DNA of 64,000 nucleotides from 73-13 sp035556075. GTDB taxonomy: Bacteria; Actinomycetota; Actinomycetes; Actinomycetales; Microbacteriaceae. The stretch is from contig DATMFQ010000006.1 of assembly GCA_035556075.1 (NCBI GenBank), positions 1 to 64,000 of the forward strand. Direction: 5' to 3'. Position numbers and translations under genes: made by a program. The notes under the pieces were generated by a model that had not been told where the DNA came from, did not search any database, and saw only the letters and a list, made by a program, of their open reading frames with translations. Shown one piece after another: positions 24,473 to 33,644 of this stretch. Every line of letters starts with the position of its first letter. Position 1 is the first letter of the stretch.

Positions 24473-25525
24473 ATGCGGCGGGCCACGAGAGCACTGGGAG
24501 CGCTGCTCGGCATCGTGGTCGCCGGGGCGCTGAGCGCCTGCGTCGCACCGAGCCAGGTGGTGGCGGATTCGACCGTGACGATCGTGACCGACACGGAACT
24601 CGGGGTGGTGAATCCTGGCAGCACGCGGAGTGCGGCCGTCACCCGGCTCGGCGTCGATCTGGCGCTGTATTCGGGGTTCGCGGCCGTCGATGATCGTGGC
24701 AACCCGGTGTCGGACCCGTCGTTCGGAGCGTTCATCGTGCTCGACCAGGAGCCGCTCACGGTCCGATACACGGTCTCGGACGCGGCTCGCTGGTCGGATG
24801 GCACCCCGGTCGACGCCGTCGATCTGCTGCTCGACTGGGCGGCACACGCGGACCGGTGGGCCGCATTCTCCGCGACGCGAGGCGGCGGCGCCGGCGGCAT
24901 CACCGCGCTGCCGACGCTGAGCCCGGACCGGAAGTCGCTCACGGTCGTCTTCGATGCTGCGTCGTCCGCGGCGCCCGAGCGGCAGTTCATGGCGCCGATG
25001 CCCTCGCACGTCGTCGCGCGCGGGGCGCTCGGCATCGAGGACACCGAGGCCGCGAAGGACGCCGTCATCGCGGCGATCACGACCGCGGTCGACGGCGACG
25101 ATGCGGCCCTCATGCGACTTGGCACGTTCTGGACCCGCGGTTTCACGGTCGACGCGGGACCCGAGGTCCTCGTCTCGAGCGGCCCCTACAAGGTGGCCGA
25201 GGTCGCGGAGCGTGCCGTCGAGCTCCGACCGAACCCACGGTACGCGGGGGACCACCGACCCCGGATCCAGTCGGTGCGTCTCGTGACGTTGCCGCCGCTC
25301 GAGGGGCTGCAGGCGCTTGTCGCCGACGCGGCTGACCTGCTTGCGATCGGGCCGAATGCGGGGGTCGAGGAGCTCGCGCCAGGGCTCGGCCTCCGTCTAC
25401 TCGCGTCCGGTCCCGGGGCGAGCACGCTCATCGTGGCGCAGCGGCAGACGGTCGCGGGGGTCGAGGTCGGTGCCGACGGCCGTCGGCTGCTGTGGGGCGT
25501 CGCCGAGTGGACTCCGACGCGCTGA
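24473..25525 (+). CDS. Short family-5 (peptide-type) solute-binding lipoprotein
   Basis: 350 residues. A signal with lipobox LSAC (Cys near 23) is followed by the SBP_bac_5 N-lobe: VNPGSTRSAAVTRLGVDLALYSGF, TVRYTVSDAARWSDGTPVDAVDLLLDW, a DRKSLTVVF block and VSSGPYKVAEV. Family members are normally 500-560 residues; the chain stops where the second half of the large lobe should begin, ending VGADGRRLLWGVAEWTPTR. No permease or ATPase genes are adjacent. ATG 24473 follows TACCCT (24461-24466) at six bases. It sits just upstream of typA. It may be a truncated relic or a specialised binding protein. Confidence 0.75.
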   Translation: MRRATRALGALLGIVVAGALSACVAPSQVVADSTVTIVTDTELGVVNPGSTRSAAVTRLGVDLALYSGFAAVDDRGNPVSDPSFGAFIVLDQEPLTVRYTVSDAARWSDGTPVDAVDLLLDWAAHADRWAAFSATRGGGAGGITALPTLSPDRKSLTVVFDAASSAAPERQFMAPMPSHVVARGALGIEDTEAAKDAVIAAITTAVDGDDAALMRLGTFWTRGFTVDAGPEVLVSSGPYKVAEVAERAVELRPNPRYAGDHRPRIQSVRLVTLPPLEGLQALVADAADLLAIGPNAGVEELAPGLGLRLLASGPGASTLIVAQRQTVAGVEVGADGRRLLWGVAEWTPTR

Positions 25526-25645
25526 ACTGGACCCGCAGTCGCCCCGATCGCGGCTGCTGAGCCCGCCGAGGCCGACGCTGCATCGGGCGCCCAGCGCGTG
25601 GGCCGTACACTGTACCGTCCGCCCCGCCACCCGAGAGGTCCCTTC

Positions 25646-27550
25646 ATGGCGCTCGTCCACCGCACCGACCTGCGCAATGTTGCCATCGTCGCCCACGTCG
25701 ACCACGGCAAGACGACGCTCGTCGACGCGATGCTCCGACAGACCGGGGCGTTCGGCGATCACGCGCACGTCGAGGAGCGGGTGATGGATTCGAATGATCT
25801 CGAGCGGGAGAAGGGGATCACGATCCTCGCGAAGAACACCGCAATCGAGTACGCCGGGGCGCACGCGACGGACGGTCCCGTCACGATCAATGTCATCGAC
25901 ACCCCGGGACACGCGGACTTCGGCGGCGAGGTCGAGCGGGGCCTGTCGATGGTCGAGGGTGTCGTCCTCCTCGTCGACTCCTCGGAAGGACCGCTGCCGC
26001 AGACCCGATTCGTCCTCCGGAAGGCGCTCGAGTCGCGACTGCCGGTCGTCCTGCTCGTCAACAAGACCGACCGCCCCGACGCGCGGATCGTCGAGGTCGT
26101 CGCCGAGGCGCAGGATCTGCTGCTCGGCATCGCGAGCGACCTGCAGGAGGAGGTGCCGGATCTCGACATCGACCAGATCCTCGATCTGCCCGTCCTGTAC
26201 GCGTCCGGGCGCGCCGGGGCCGCGAGCTGGAACCAGCCGGCGAATGGCGAGCTCCCGGACAATGCGAACCTCGAGCCACTCTTCGAGGCGATCCTGCAGC
26301 ACATTCCGGCACCGGCATATGAGGATGCGGCACCGCTCCAGGCCTGGGTGACGAATCTGGACGCGAGCCCGTTCCTCGGCCGGATCGCCTTGCTGCGCGT
26401 CTACTCGGGTGAGCTCCGCAAGGGGCAGACGGTCGCCTGGGTCCGGCACGACGGCTCGACCTCGAATGTGCGCATCAGCGAGCTGCTCAAGACGAAGGGG
26501 CTCGAGCGCTTGCCCGCCGACCTGGCGCAGGCCGGTGACATCGTCGCGATCGCCGGGATCGAGGACATCATGATCGGCGAGACGATCGCCGATCCGGAGG
26601 ACATCCGGCCGCTGCCGCCGATTGCGATCGACGAGCCGGCGATCTCGATGACGATTGGGACGAACACCTCGCCGCTCGTCGGCAAGGTGAAGGGGCACAA
26701 GCTCACCGCGCGCATGGTGAAGGACCGCCTCGACCGGGAACTCATCGGCAATGTGTCGCTCCGGGTCGTCGACATCGGCCGTCCGGACGCCTGGGAGGTG
26801 CAGGGCCGGGGCGAGCTCGCGCTCGCGATCCTCGTCGAGAACATGCGGCGCGAGGGGTTCGAGCTGACGGTCGGCAAGCCGCAGGTCGTCACGAAGGAGA
26901 TCGACGGCAAGCAGCACGAGCCCTTCGAGCACCTGACGATCGACGCTCCCGAGGAGCACCTCGGTGCCATCACCCAGCTGCTCGCCGCCCGGAAGGGCCG
27001 CATGGAGTCGATGACGAATCACGGGACCGGCTGGGTGCGCATGGAGTTCATCGTCCCGAGCCGCGGCCTCATCGGCTTCCGCACCGAGTTCATGACGATC
27101 ACCCGTGGCACCGGCATTGCCAACGCGATCTCACACGGCTACGAACCGTGGGCCGGGCAGATCCAGACCCGTGTCAACGGCTCGATCGTCGCCGACCGCT
27201 CGGGCGTCGTCACCCCGTTCGCGATGATCGCACTGCAGGAGCGGATGAGTTTCTTCGTGACCCCGACGCAGGAGGTTTACGAGGGCATGGTCATCGGCGA
27301 GAACTCCCGCGCCGAGGACATGGACGTCAACATCACGAAGGAGAAGCAGCTGACGAACATGCGCTCCTCGACCGCTGACAACTTCGAGAAGCTCGACGTG
27401 CCGCGACAGCTCACCCTCGAGGAGAGCCTCGAGTTCGCCCGCGAGGACGAATGCGTCGAGGTCACCCCCGAGCTGGTGCGCATCCGCAAGGTCGAGCTCG
27501 ATGCGACGCAGCGGGCCCGCCTCACCTCCCGCGCGAAGAAGCAGGGCTGA
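25646..27550 (+). CDS. typA: Translational GTPase TypA/BipA
   Basis: Ribosome-associated GTPase of the EF-G family involved in 50S assembly and stress. The 634-residue product has G1 AHVDHGKTTL, G2 region REKGITI, G3 DTPGHADFG, G4 NKTD and the BipA-specific C-terminal domain (FVTPTQEVYEGMVIGENSRAEDMDVN). ATG 25646 is preceded by GAGAGG. TACACT (25606-25611) is a likely -10, giving a leader of about 30 bases. A short lipoprotein gene follows. Confidence 0.96.
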   Translation: MALVHRTDLRNVAIVAHVDHGKTTLVDAMLRQTGAFGDHAHVEERVMDSNDLEREKGITILAKNTAIEYAGAHATDGPVTINVIDTPGHADFGGEVERGLSMVEGVVLLVDSSEGPLPQTRFVLRKALESRLPVVLLVNKTDRPDARIVEVVAEAQDLLLGIASDLQEEVPDLDIDQILDLPVLYASGRAGAASWNQPANGELPDNANLEPLFEAILQHIPAPAYEDAAPLQAWVTNLDASPFLGRIALLRVYSGELRKGQTVAWVRHDGSTSNVRISELLKTKGLERLPADLAQAGDIVAIAGIEDIMIGETIADPEDIRPLPPIAIDEPAISMTIGTNTSPLVGKVKGHKLTARMVKDRLDRELIGNVSLRVVDIGRPDAWEVQGRGELALAILVENMRREGFELTVGKPQVVTKEIDGKQHEPFEHLTIDAPEEHLGAITQLLAARKGRMESMTNHGTGWVRMEFIVPSRGLIGFRTEFMTITRGTGIANAISHGYEPWAGQIQTRVNGSIVADRSGVVTPFAMIALQERMSFFVTPTQEVYEGMVIGENSRAEDMDVNITKEKQLTNMRSSTADNFEKLDVPRQLTLEESLEFAREDECVEVTPELVRIRKVELDATQRARLTSRAKKQG

Positions 27551-27634
27551 CACCAGCGCGAGACGATCCGCGGCTTTCCTCCGAAGCGCCCGGATCCGCT
27601 ATGGTCAGGGTAAGTCCGACCGGAAGGCTCGATC

Positions 27635-28114
27635 ATGCCCACACCCCGACTCCGCACCGCTGCAATCCTGCTCGGCCTCGGCCTCGTCGTGACTCCCGCC
27701 CTGAGCGGCTGCATCCCGTCGGTTGACGATCTCGTCGGCGGGCTCGTCCAGGAGGGCATCCAGTCGGGGCTTAAGGAGGCGACCGGGCTCGACTACGAGG
27801 TCGGTTCGCTCCCGAAGGACTTCCCTGCCGACGTCCCGCTCCCCGAGGGCGAGATCCTGGGCGGGGTCGGGGTCGACACCCAGGAGGGCGCAAAGGGCTG
27901 GGCAGTGCAGCTCGCCACGGATCGCTCGCTCGAGCAGATCCAGGCGCAGCTGGAGGCTGCTGGCTTCGCGGCGCTCGACAGCGGCGGACTCGCGATGCCC
28001 GGGATGTTCATGCATGAGAACGACCAGTACATGATCACGGGCCTCGTCGCCGAGGGTGAGGCCGACGGGGGCAAGAACGCCGTGAACTACACTGTCATCC
28101 TCAAGTCCGAGTGA
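27635..28114 (+). CDS. Small predicted lipoprotein, function unknown
   Basis: 159 residues. The signal ends in lipobox LSGC (Cys near 26), and the mature part holds the motif KDFPADVPLPEGEILGG, a GWAVQL strand, and an amphipathic helix RSLEQIQAQLEAAGFAAL. PLPEGEIL-like segments recur in small actinobacterial cell-surface lipoproteins, but I assign no family. ATG 27635 is preceded by GGAAG; TATGGT at about 27599-27604 may be the -10. A membrane-protein gene follows after 15 bases. Confidence 0.75.
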   Translation: MPTPRLRTAAILLGLGLVVTPALSGCIPSVDDLVGGLVQEGIQSGLKEATGLDYEVGSLPKDFPADVPLPEGEILGGVGVDTQEGAKGWAVQLATDRSLEQIQAQLEAAGFAALDSGGLAMPGMFMHENDQYMITGLVAEGEADGGKNAVNYTVILKSE

Positions 28115-28129
28115 CCCTAAACTGAGGGC

Positions 28130-28504
28130 GTGCCCTCAGCGCTCTCCTGGTTCTCGGGACTCCTCGGGCTCGTGACCGGCGTCATCATCGGTGTTCTCTT
28201 CACGATCGCACACCGTGCGCACACCGTCCTCCTCGGGGTCGACGTCCCGGTCGGCTTCGTCCTCGGGCTCGTTGCGGTCGCGAGCCTGCTCGTCGGCCTG
28301 CGACTGCTGTCCCCAGACCGGCTTGCGGCCATCGGCGCCGGGGTCGGCGTCGTCGGCGCGATCATGGTGCTCGCGGCGCGCGGTGACGCCGGCGCGGTCC
28401 TCGTCGCGGCGGACCCGCTCGGTGTGGCCTGGCTGCTCGTCCCCAGTGTCATCGCGGCGATCGCGATCGTCTGGCCGCGCGCTCGCCACCCGCGTCGGGC
28501 GTGA
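28130..28504 (+). CDS. Small four-helix membrane protein (DUF6113-like)
   Basis: 124 residues with four hydrophobic segments (WFSGLLGLVTGVIIGVLF, PVGFVLGLVAVASLLVGL, AAIGAGVGVVGAIMVLA, VAWLLVPSVIAAIAIVW) and a basic tail. Position just upstream of fdxA and dapC, and length, resemble the DUF6113 proteins found there in actinobacteria; this is a context-based guess. GTG 28130 follows TAAACT (28118-28123) by six bases. Confidence 0.65.
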   Translation: MPSALSWFSGLLGLVTGVIIGVLFTIAHRAHTVLLGVDVPVGFVLGLVAVASLLVGLRLLSPDRLAAIGAGVGVVGAIMVLAARGDAGAVLVAADPLGVAWLLVPSVIAAIAIVWPRARHPRRA

Positions 28505-28592
28505 TGCGGCTCGCGCTCTCAGCCTCCCGCATTCGTCCTCGATAGGATTGCCTGGCCGGGTCACCCGGATCTCGCACCTCAGGAGGCGCATC

Positions 28593-28913
28593 GTGACGTA
28601 TGTCATCGCGGAGCCGTGCGTCGACGTCAAGGACCGTGCCTGCGTCGACGAGTGTCCAGTGGACTGCATCTATGAGGGCGACCGGATGCTCTATATCCAC
28701 CCGGATGAATGCGTGGACTGCGGTGCCTGCGAACCCGTCTGCCCCGTGGAAGCGATCTTCTACGAGGATGACCTGCCCGAGGAGTGGTCGGACTACTACA
28801 CCGCCAATGTCGAGTTCTTCAGTGAGCTCGGCTCGCCTGGCGGCGCCGCGAAGCTCGGGGTGATCCACGACGACCACGCCGTCGTCAAGGCGCACCCGCC
28901 CCGCGAGGACTGA
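28593..28913 (+). CDS. fdxA: 7Fe ferredoxin (3Fe-4S / 4Fe-4S)
   Basis: Small acidic electron carrier of 106 residues. Cysteines follow the FdxA plan: Cys in CVDVKDRACVDECPVDC for one cluster and CVDCGACEPVCPVEAI for the other. GTG 28593 is preceded by a strong ribosome site AGGAGG, and TAGGAT near 28542 is a plausible -10, so this gene has a conventional leader of about 45 bases. dapC begins 10 bases after its stop and is probably co-transcribed. Confidence 0.93.
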   Translation: MTYVIAEPCVDVKDRACVDECPVDCIYEGDRMLYIHPDECVDCGACEPVCPVEAIFYEDDLPEEWSDYYTANVEFFSELGSPGGAAKLGVIHDDHAVVKAHPPRED

Positions 28914-28922
28914 GCCCGGGGG

Positions 28923-30017
28923 ATGCTGCGACTTCCCGATTTCCCGTGGGATTCGATCCAGGCCGAGGCCGAACGGGCGAGATCGCATCCTGACGGGTTC
29001 GTCGACCTCTCGGTCGGCTCGCCCGTCGATCCTGCGCCGCCCTTCGTGGGGGAGGCGCTCGCGGCGGCCGGTGACGCGCACGGGTATCCGACAACAGTGG
29101 GCACGCCCGCGCTGCGGCAGGCGATGGTCGACTGGTGGGCGCGGCGCCGTGGTGTCCCGGGCCTCGGACTCGACCAGGTCCTCCCGACCATCGGGAGCAA
29201 GGAGTGCATCGCGCTCCTGCCGCTGACGCTCGGGCTCGGCCCCAGGGATGTCGTCGTGCACCCGGAGCTCGCTTACCCGACGTATGAGGTCGGTGCGGCA
29301 GCGGTCGGTGCCGCCGCGCTCGCGGTGGATGACCCGGCGTCCTGGCCGGCGGCGACGCGGCTCGTGTGGCTCAATTCGCCGGGGAACCCCGACGGTCGGG
29401 TGCTCGACACCGAGCAGCTGCGCGCGGCGGTCGCGAGAGCGCGGGAGCTCGGCGCGGTCATCGTCGGTGACGAATGCTACGCCGAGCTGAACTGGTCCGG
29501 TCCCGATCCGACCCCGTCGATCCTCGCTCCGGAGGTGACGGGGGGTTCGCTCGACGGGGTGCTCGCGGTGTATTCGCTGTCGAAGCAGTCGAACCTCGCC
29601 GGCTTCCGCGCCGGACTGCTCGCGGGGGACACGGCGCTCGTGCGCGGCGTCCTCGAGGTCCGGAAGAACCTGGGACTCATGACGCCCGCACCCGTGCAGG
29701 CGGTCATGACGGCGGCGCTCGCCGATGACACGCACGTGGCGGCGCAGCGTGAGCGCTATCGCGAGCGACGCCGCATCCTGTCGCGCGCGCTGACCGGCGC
29801 TGGCTTCCTCATCGACGAGTCGACCGCGGGATTGTACCTGTGGGCGACGCGCGGCGAGCCGGCTCGGCAGACGCTCCGGATGCTCGCCGATGCGGGGGTG
29901 CTCGTCGCGCCGGGCGACTTCTACGGGCCTCGCGGGGCGCGGCACGTCCGGGTCGCCCTCACCGCGAGCGACAGGACGATCCGCGAGGCGGCGGCCCGCC
30001 TCGAGCTCCTCGCCTGA
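28923..30017 (+). CDS. dapC: Succinyldiaminopimelate transaminase
   Basis: PLP-dependent class I aminotransferase acting in the succinylase branch of lysine/meso-diaminopimelate synthesis. The 364-residue product has LPTIGSKECIALLPL, LVWLNSPGNPDGRV (Asn), DECYAELNW and the PLP-lysine motif YSLSKQSNLAGFRAG. The fdxA-dapC order is typical of actinobacteria, and dapD and dapE lie within 2.5 kb, which supports this role over other class I transaminases. Confidence 0.92.
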   Translation: MLRLPDFPWDSIQAEAERARSHPDGFVDLSVGSPVDPAPPFVGEALAAAGDAHGYPTTVGTPALRQAMVDWWARRRGVPGLGLDQVLPTIGSKECIALLPLTLGLGPRDVVVHPELAYPTYEVGAAAVGAAALAVDDPASWPAATRLVWLNSPGNPDGRVLDTEQLRAAVARARELGAVIVGDECYAELNWSGPDPTPSILAPEVTGGSLDGVLAVYSLSKQSNLAGFRAGLLAGDTALVRGVLEVRKNLGLMTPAPVQAVMTAALADDTHVAAQRERYRERRRILSRALTGAGFLIDESTAGLYLWATRGEPARQTLRMLADAGVLVAPGDFYGPRGARHVRVALTASDRTIREAAARLELLA

Positions 30018-30030
30018 CCGGCTCCGCCGT

Positions 30031-30087
30031 TTTGGGGTGCCCCCGGCACAGTCCCAGTGCGAAATACCCTGCCGGAGGCACCCCAAA
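30031..30087. terminator. Long hairpin after dapC
   Basis: 18-base arms (30031-30048 and 30070-30087), starting TTTGGGGTGCC and ending GGCACCCCAAA, pair with one mismatch around a 21-base loop. It begins 13 bases after the dapC stop and before the gltA promoter. No U-run is present. Probable terminator. Confidence 0.7.
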
Positions 30088-30196
30088 GCAGCGGGGGAGT
30101 TGTGGGAAGGGTCATCGGAATCGGCGGGTTTGTTGTGCGTCATCTCGCTTGTTTAGGGCAGGGGGATCGGCTTCGACGTTGTCCTATGCTGGGACG

Positions 30197-31528
30197 GTGA
30201 CCGACGCCACAAGCGCAACCGCCACCCCCGCCGAGTCCGCCGGAACGCCGGAGACCGCGACCCTCCGGTACCCCGGCGGTGTCGCCGAGTTCCCGATCCT
30301 CAAGGCGACCGAGGGGCGCGACGCCATCGACATTTCGAAGCTCATGGCGACGACCGGCCACACGACGCTCGACAATGGCTTTGTCAACACGAGCTCGACC
30401 CGCAGCGCGATCACGTACATTGACGGCGATGCTGGGATCCTGCGCTACCGCGGCTATGCGATCGAGGATCTCGCCACGCATTCGACCTATCTCGAGGTCG
30501 CCTGGCTCCTCATCCACGGTGAGCTGCCGTCGGCGTCGGAGCTCGAGGCCTTCGACGAGCGGATCCGCCACCACACGCTCATCCATGAGGACCTCAAGCG
30601 GTTCTTCCAGGCGCTGCCGCACACCGCGCACCCGATGTCGGTGCTGTCGGCAGCGGTCTCGGCGCTCAGCACCTACTACGAGGACGACCTCGACCCCCGC
30701 GACCCGGCGAAGGTCGAGCTCAACACGATCCGACTCCTCGCCAAGCTCCCCGTCCTTGCTGCGTACGCGCACAAGAAGTCCACCGGTCAAGCGTTCCTGT
30801 ACCCGGACAACTCGCTGTCCTTCGTCGAGAACTTCCTCAAGCTCAACTTCGGCAACCTCGCCGAGCCCTACGAGCTCAACCCGGTGCTCGTGCGCGCCCT
30901 CGACCGGCTCCTCATCCTCCACGAGGACCACGAGCAGAACGCCTCGACCTCAACGGTCCGGCTCGTCGGCTCGACGGAGGCGAACATGTTCGCGTCCATC
31001 TCGGCGGGCATCAACGCGCTGTACGGACCGCTCCACGGCGGCGCGAATGAGGCCGTGCTGACGATGCTCGGCCGCATTCGTGACTCGGGGGAGAGCGTGC
31101 AGCGCTACGTCGAGCGCGTGAAGGCGAAGGAGGACGGCATCCGGCTCATGGGCTTCGGCCACCGGGTGTACAAGAACTACGACCCACGCGCGAAGCTCGT
31201 CAAAGAGTCCGCGACCGAGGTCCTCGCCGACCTCGGCATCAACGACCCGCTGCTGGACATCGCGCAGGAGCTCGAGCAGATCGCGCTCGCGGACGACTAC
31301 TTCCAGGAGCGACGCCTCTACCCGAACGTCGACTTCTACACGGGCGTCATCTACAAGGCGATGGGCTTCCCGACTCGCATGTTCACCGTGCTCTTCGCGA
31401 TCGGTCGGCTCCCGGGCTGGATCGCGCAGTGGCGCGAGGCGATCAACGATCCGCAGGCGAAGATCGGCCGACCGCAGCAGCTGTACATCGGCCCCGCCGC
31501 CCGAGCCTGGCCGAGCGCCCGCGCCTGA
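30197..31528 (+). CDS. gltA: Citrate synthase
   Basis: Condenses oxaloacetate and acetyl-CoA at the entry to the TCA cycle. The 443-residue product is of the hexameric type I class, with an N-terminal beta-rich segment (ATLRYPGGVAEFPILKA). Active-site residues: His in GPLHGGANEAV, His in MGFGHRVYKNYDPRA and Asp in NVDFYTG. GTG 30197 is chosen because TATGCT (30185-30190) ends six bases upstream; the long frame before it overlaps dapC and the hairpin. It ends 12 bases from convergent dapD. Confidence 0.95.
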   Translation: MTDATSATATPAESAGTPETATLRYPGGVAEFPILKATEGRDAIDISKLMATTGHTTLDNGFVNTSSTRSAITYIDGDAGILRYRGYAIEDLATHSTYLEVAWLLIHGELPSASELEAFDERIRHHTLIHEDLKRFFQALPHTAHPMSVLSAAVSALSTYYEDDLDPRDPAKVELNTIRLLAKLPVLAAYAHKKSTGQAFLYPDNSLSFVENFLKLNFGNLAEPYELNPVLVRALDRLLILHEDHEQNASTSTVRLVGSTEANMFASISAGINALYGPLHGGANEAVLTMLGRIRDSGESVQRYVERVKAKEDGIRLMGFGHRVYKNYDPRAKLVKESATEVLADLGINDPLLDIAQELEQIALADDYFQERRLYPNVDFYTGVIYKAMGFPTRMFTVLFAIGRLPGWIAQWREAINDPQAKIGRPQQLYIGPAARAWPSARA

Positions 31529-31540
31529 GCCAACCGCCGC

Positions 31541-32479
31541 TCAGGCGTGCAGGTCGGCGTTGAGGACGATCCCCGCGTCGGTGCGGGGGAGCACCTCGAC
31601 GGTGCCGGTCGCGGAGTTGCGGCGGAAGAGCACCCCGGGGACACCGGAGAGCTCGGCGGCCTTGACGGTGCGAGTGCCGTCCGCCTCGACGAGGCGCACC
31701 TTCATCCCGGCGGTGACGTAGAGGCCCGCCTCGACGACCGAGTCGTCGCCGAGAGAGATGCCGATGCCGCTGTTGGCCCCGAGCAGGGCACGGCGCCCGA
31801 TCGCGATGCGGTGCGCACCGCCGCCCGACAGGGTACCCATGATGCTCGCGCCGCCGCCGATGTCGGAGCCGTCCCCGACGACGACGCCCTGCGAGATCCG
31901 GCCCTCGACCATGCACGCGCCGAGGGTGCCGGCGTTGAAGTTGACGAAGCCCTCGTGCATGATCGTCGTCCCCGGCGCGAGGTGGGCGCCGAGCCGCACG
32001 CGTGACGTGTCGGCGATGCGCACCCGCTCGGGCACGACGTAGTCGGTGAGCCTCGGGAACTTGTCGAGCGAGTGCACCGTGACCCCGGCCCGCTGCAGTG
32101 CCGGCCGCCGATCGCGCGCCGTCTCCGGCAGCAGCGGGCCCTGATTCGTCCAGGCCACGGTCGGGAGCAGGCCGAAGATCCCGTCGACGTTGATCGTGTT
32201 GGGCGCGACGAGGAGATGGGACAGCAGGTGGAGGCGGAGGTACACGTCCTCGACCGTCGTCGGGGCGGCGTCGAGGTCGGCGATCTCGACGGTCTGCGCG
32301 ATGACCTCGACGTCCCGCAGCCCGTCCACGCTCGCGGCATCGGCCAGCGGCGTCGGCGTGATGAGCTGGGCGACATCGCCGGGGGCGGTGCCCAGGCGTG
32401 GCGACGGGAACCACGCGTCGAGGACCGACCCGTCCTTCGCGATCGTGACGAGCCCCTGGCCCCACGCACTCCGCTGCAC
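31541..32479 (-). CDS. dapD: 2,3,4,5-tetrahydropyridine-2,6-dicarboxylate N-succinyltransferase, actinobacterial type
   Basis: Succinylates tetrahydrodipicolinate in lysine/diaminopimelate synthesis. 312 residues; the C-terminal half is a left-handed beta helix of hexapeptide repeats (MVEGRISQGVVVGDGSDIGGGASIMG region). GTG 32477-32479 is preferred: the protein then starts QRSAWGQGLVTIAKDG, and TACGCT (complement of 32487-32492) ends seven bases upstream. The longer open frame overlaps the divergent dapE start and reads low-complexity sequence. It is divergent from dapE, the next-but-one step of the same pathway. Confidence 0.93.
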   Translation of the reverse strand: MQRSAWGQGLVTIAKDGSVLDAWFPSPRLGTAPGDVAQLITPTPLADAASVDGLRDVEVIAQTVEIADLDAAPTTVEDVYLRLHLLSHLLVAPNTINVDGIFGLLPTVAWTNQGPLLPETARDRRPALQRAGVTVHSLDKFPRLTDYVVPERVRIADTSRVRLGAHLAPGTTIMHEGFVNFNAGTLGACMVEGRISQGVVVGDGSDIGGGASIMGTLSGGGAHRIAIGRRALLGANSGIGISLGDDSVVEAGLYVTAGMKVRLVEADGTRTVKAAELSGVPGVLFRRNSATGTVEVLPRTDAGIVLNADLHA

Positions 32480-32567
32480 AGCTCCCAGCGTACTGGCGGG
32501 AGCACGGCGCCGGGATGTGCGGGCCTCAGCCGGGCTCCGCGAGACCCGCCGCCAGTAGGCTGACCGG

Positions 32568-33644
32568 GTGACTGCGCGCCTCGATCCGAGCTGGCCGGTC
32601 GACCGGCTTGCCGCGGCGGTCTGCGACATCGAGTCGGTGTCGGGCAACGAGCGCGCGCTCGCGGACGCGATCGAGGCGGCACTGCGCGCAGCCCCGCACC
32701 TCGAGGTCTCGCGCGACGGCGATGCGGTCGTCGCCCGGACCAGCCTCGGACGTGCCCGCCGGGCCGTGATCGCCGGTCACCTCGACACCGTGCCGGTCGC
32801 CGACAACCTGCCGACCCGGCGCGAGCTCGTCGACGGCGTCGACACCCTCATCGGCCGCGGCACGGTCGATATGAAGTCGGGGGTCGCGATCCAGCTCAAG
32901 CTCGCCGTCGAGCTCACCACGCCGAGCTGGGATGTCACCTGGGTCTTCTACGATCACGAGGAGGTCGACGCGTCGCTGAACGGGCTCGGCCGGCTGGCGC
33001 GGCACCACCCCGAGCTCCTCGCCGCAGACTTCGCGGTGCTGTGCGAGCCGACCGCGGCGGGGATCGAGGGCGGCTGCAACGGCACCCTCCGCGCCCGGCT
33101 GCGCTTCCACGGCGTCCGCGCGCACTCGGCCCGTCCCTGGTCGGGGAGGAATGCGATCCATGCGGCAGCCACCGCGCTGTCGGTCCTCGCCGCGCACGAG
33201 CCCGAGACGGTCGTCGTCGACGGTCTGGCCTACCGGGAGGCGCTCAACGCGACGATGATCGCCGGCGGCGTCGCGCCGAACGTCATCCCCGACCTCGCCG
33301 AGGTGACGGTGAACTACCGCTTCGCGCCGAGCCGCACCGGCCAAGAGGCGGTCGCCCGGCTTGGCGCGATGTTCCCCGACGCCGAGCTCATCGTTGACGA
33401 CCTCGCCGAGGGCGCGAGACCGGGGCTCGATGGCCCCATTGCCCGGGACTTCGTCGCCGCGATCGGTGCCGAGCCCACCCCGAAGTACGGCTGGACGGAT
33501 GTCGCGCGATTCAGTGCCCTCGGCATTCCTGCCATCAACTATGGCCCGGGCGACGCGAATCTCGCCCACCGTGACGACGAGCGGGTCCCGGTCGCGCAGA
33601 TTCTCGCCGTCGAGGCGGGGCTCCGGGCGTGGCTGACGGCGTGA
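32568..33644 (+). CDS. dapE: Succinyl-diaminopimelate desuccinylase
   Basis: Zinc M20-family amidohydrolase that removes succinate from N-succinyl-LL-DAP. The 358-residue product has GHLDTVP, GRGTVDMKSGVA (bridging Asp), FYDHEEVDASLNGLGRL (catalytic Glu pair) and a dimerisation insert with GCNGTLRARLRFHGVRAHSARPW. GTG 32568 follows TAGGCT (32556-32561) by six bases. Its stop overlaps the GTG of the next gene by 4 bases. Confidence 0.93.
   Translation: MTARLDPSWPVDRLAAAVCDIESVSGNERALADAIEAALRAAPHLEVSRDGDAVVARTSLGRARRAVIAGHLDTVPVADNLPTRRELVDGVDTLIGRGTVDMKSGVAIQLKLAVELTTPSWDVTWVFYDHEEVDASLNGLGRLARHHPELLAADFAVLCEPTAAGIEGGCNGTLRARLRFHGVRAHSARPWSGRNAIHAAATALSVLAAHEPETVVVDGLAYREALNATMIAGGVAPNVIPDLAEVTVNYRFAPSRTGQEAVARLGAMFPDAELIVDDLAEGARPGLDGPIARDFVAAIGAEPTPKYGWTDVARFSALGIPAINYGPGDANLAHRDDERVPVAQILAVEAGLRAWLTA

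Noticed and set aside
25604..25616. GTACACTGTAC before typA as an operator.
   Set aside because: Only 5-base arms around one base, overlapping the -10 hexamer; such short palindromes are expected by chance.
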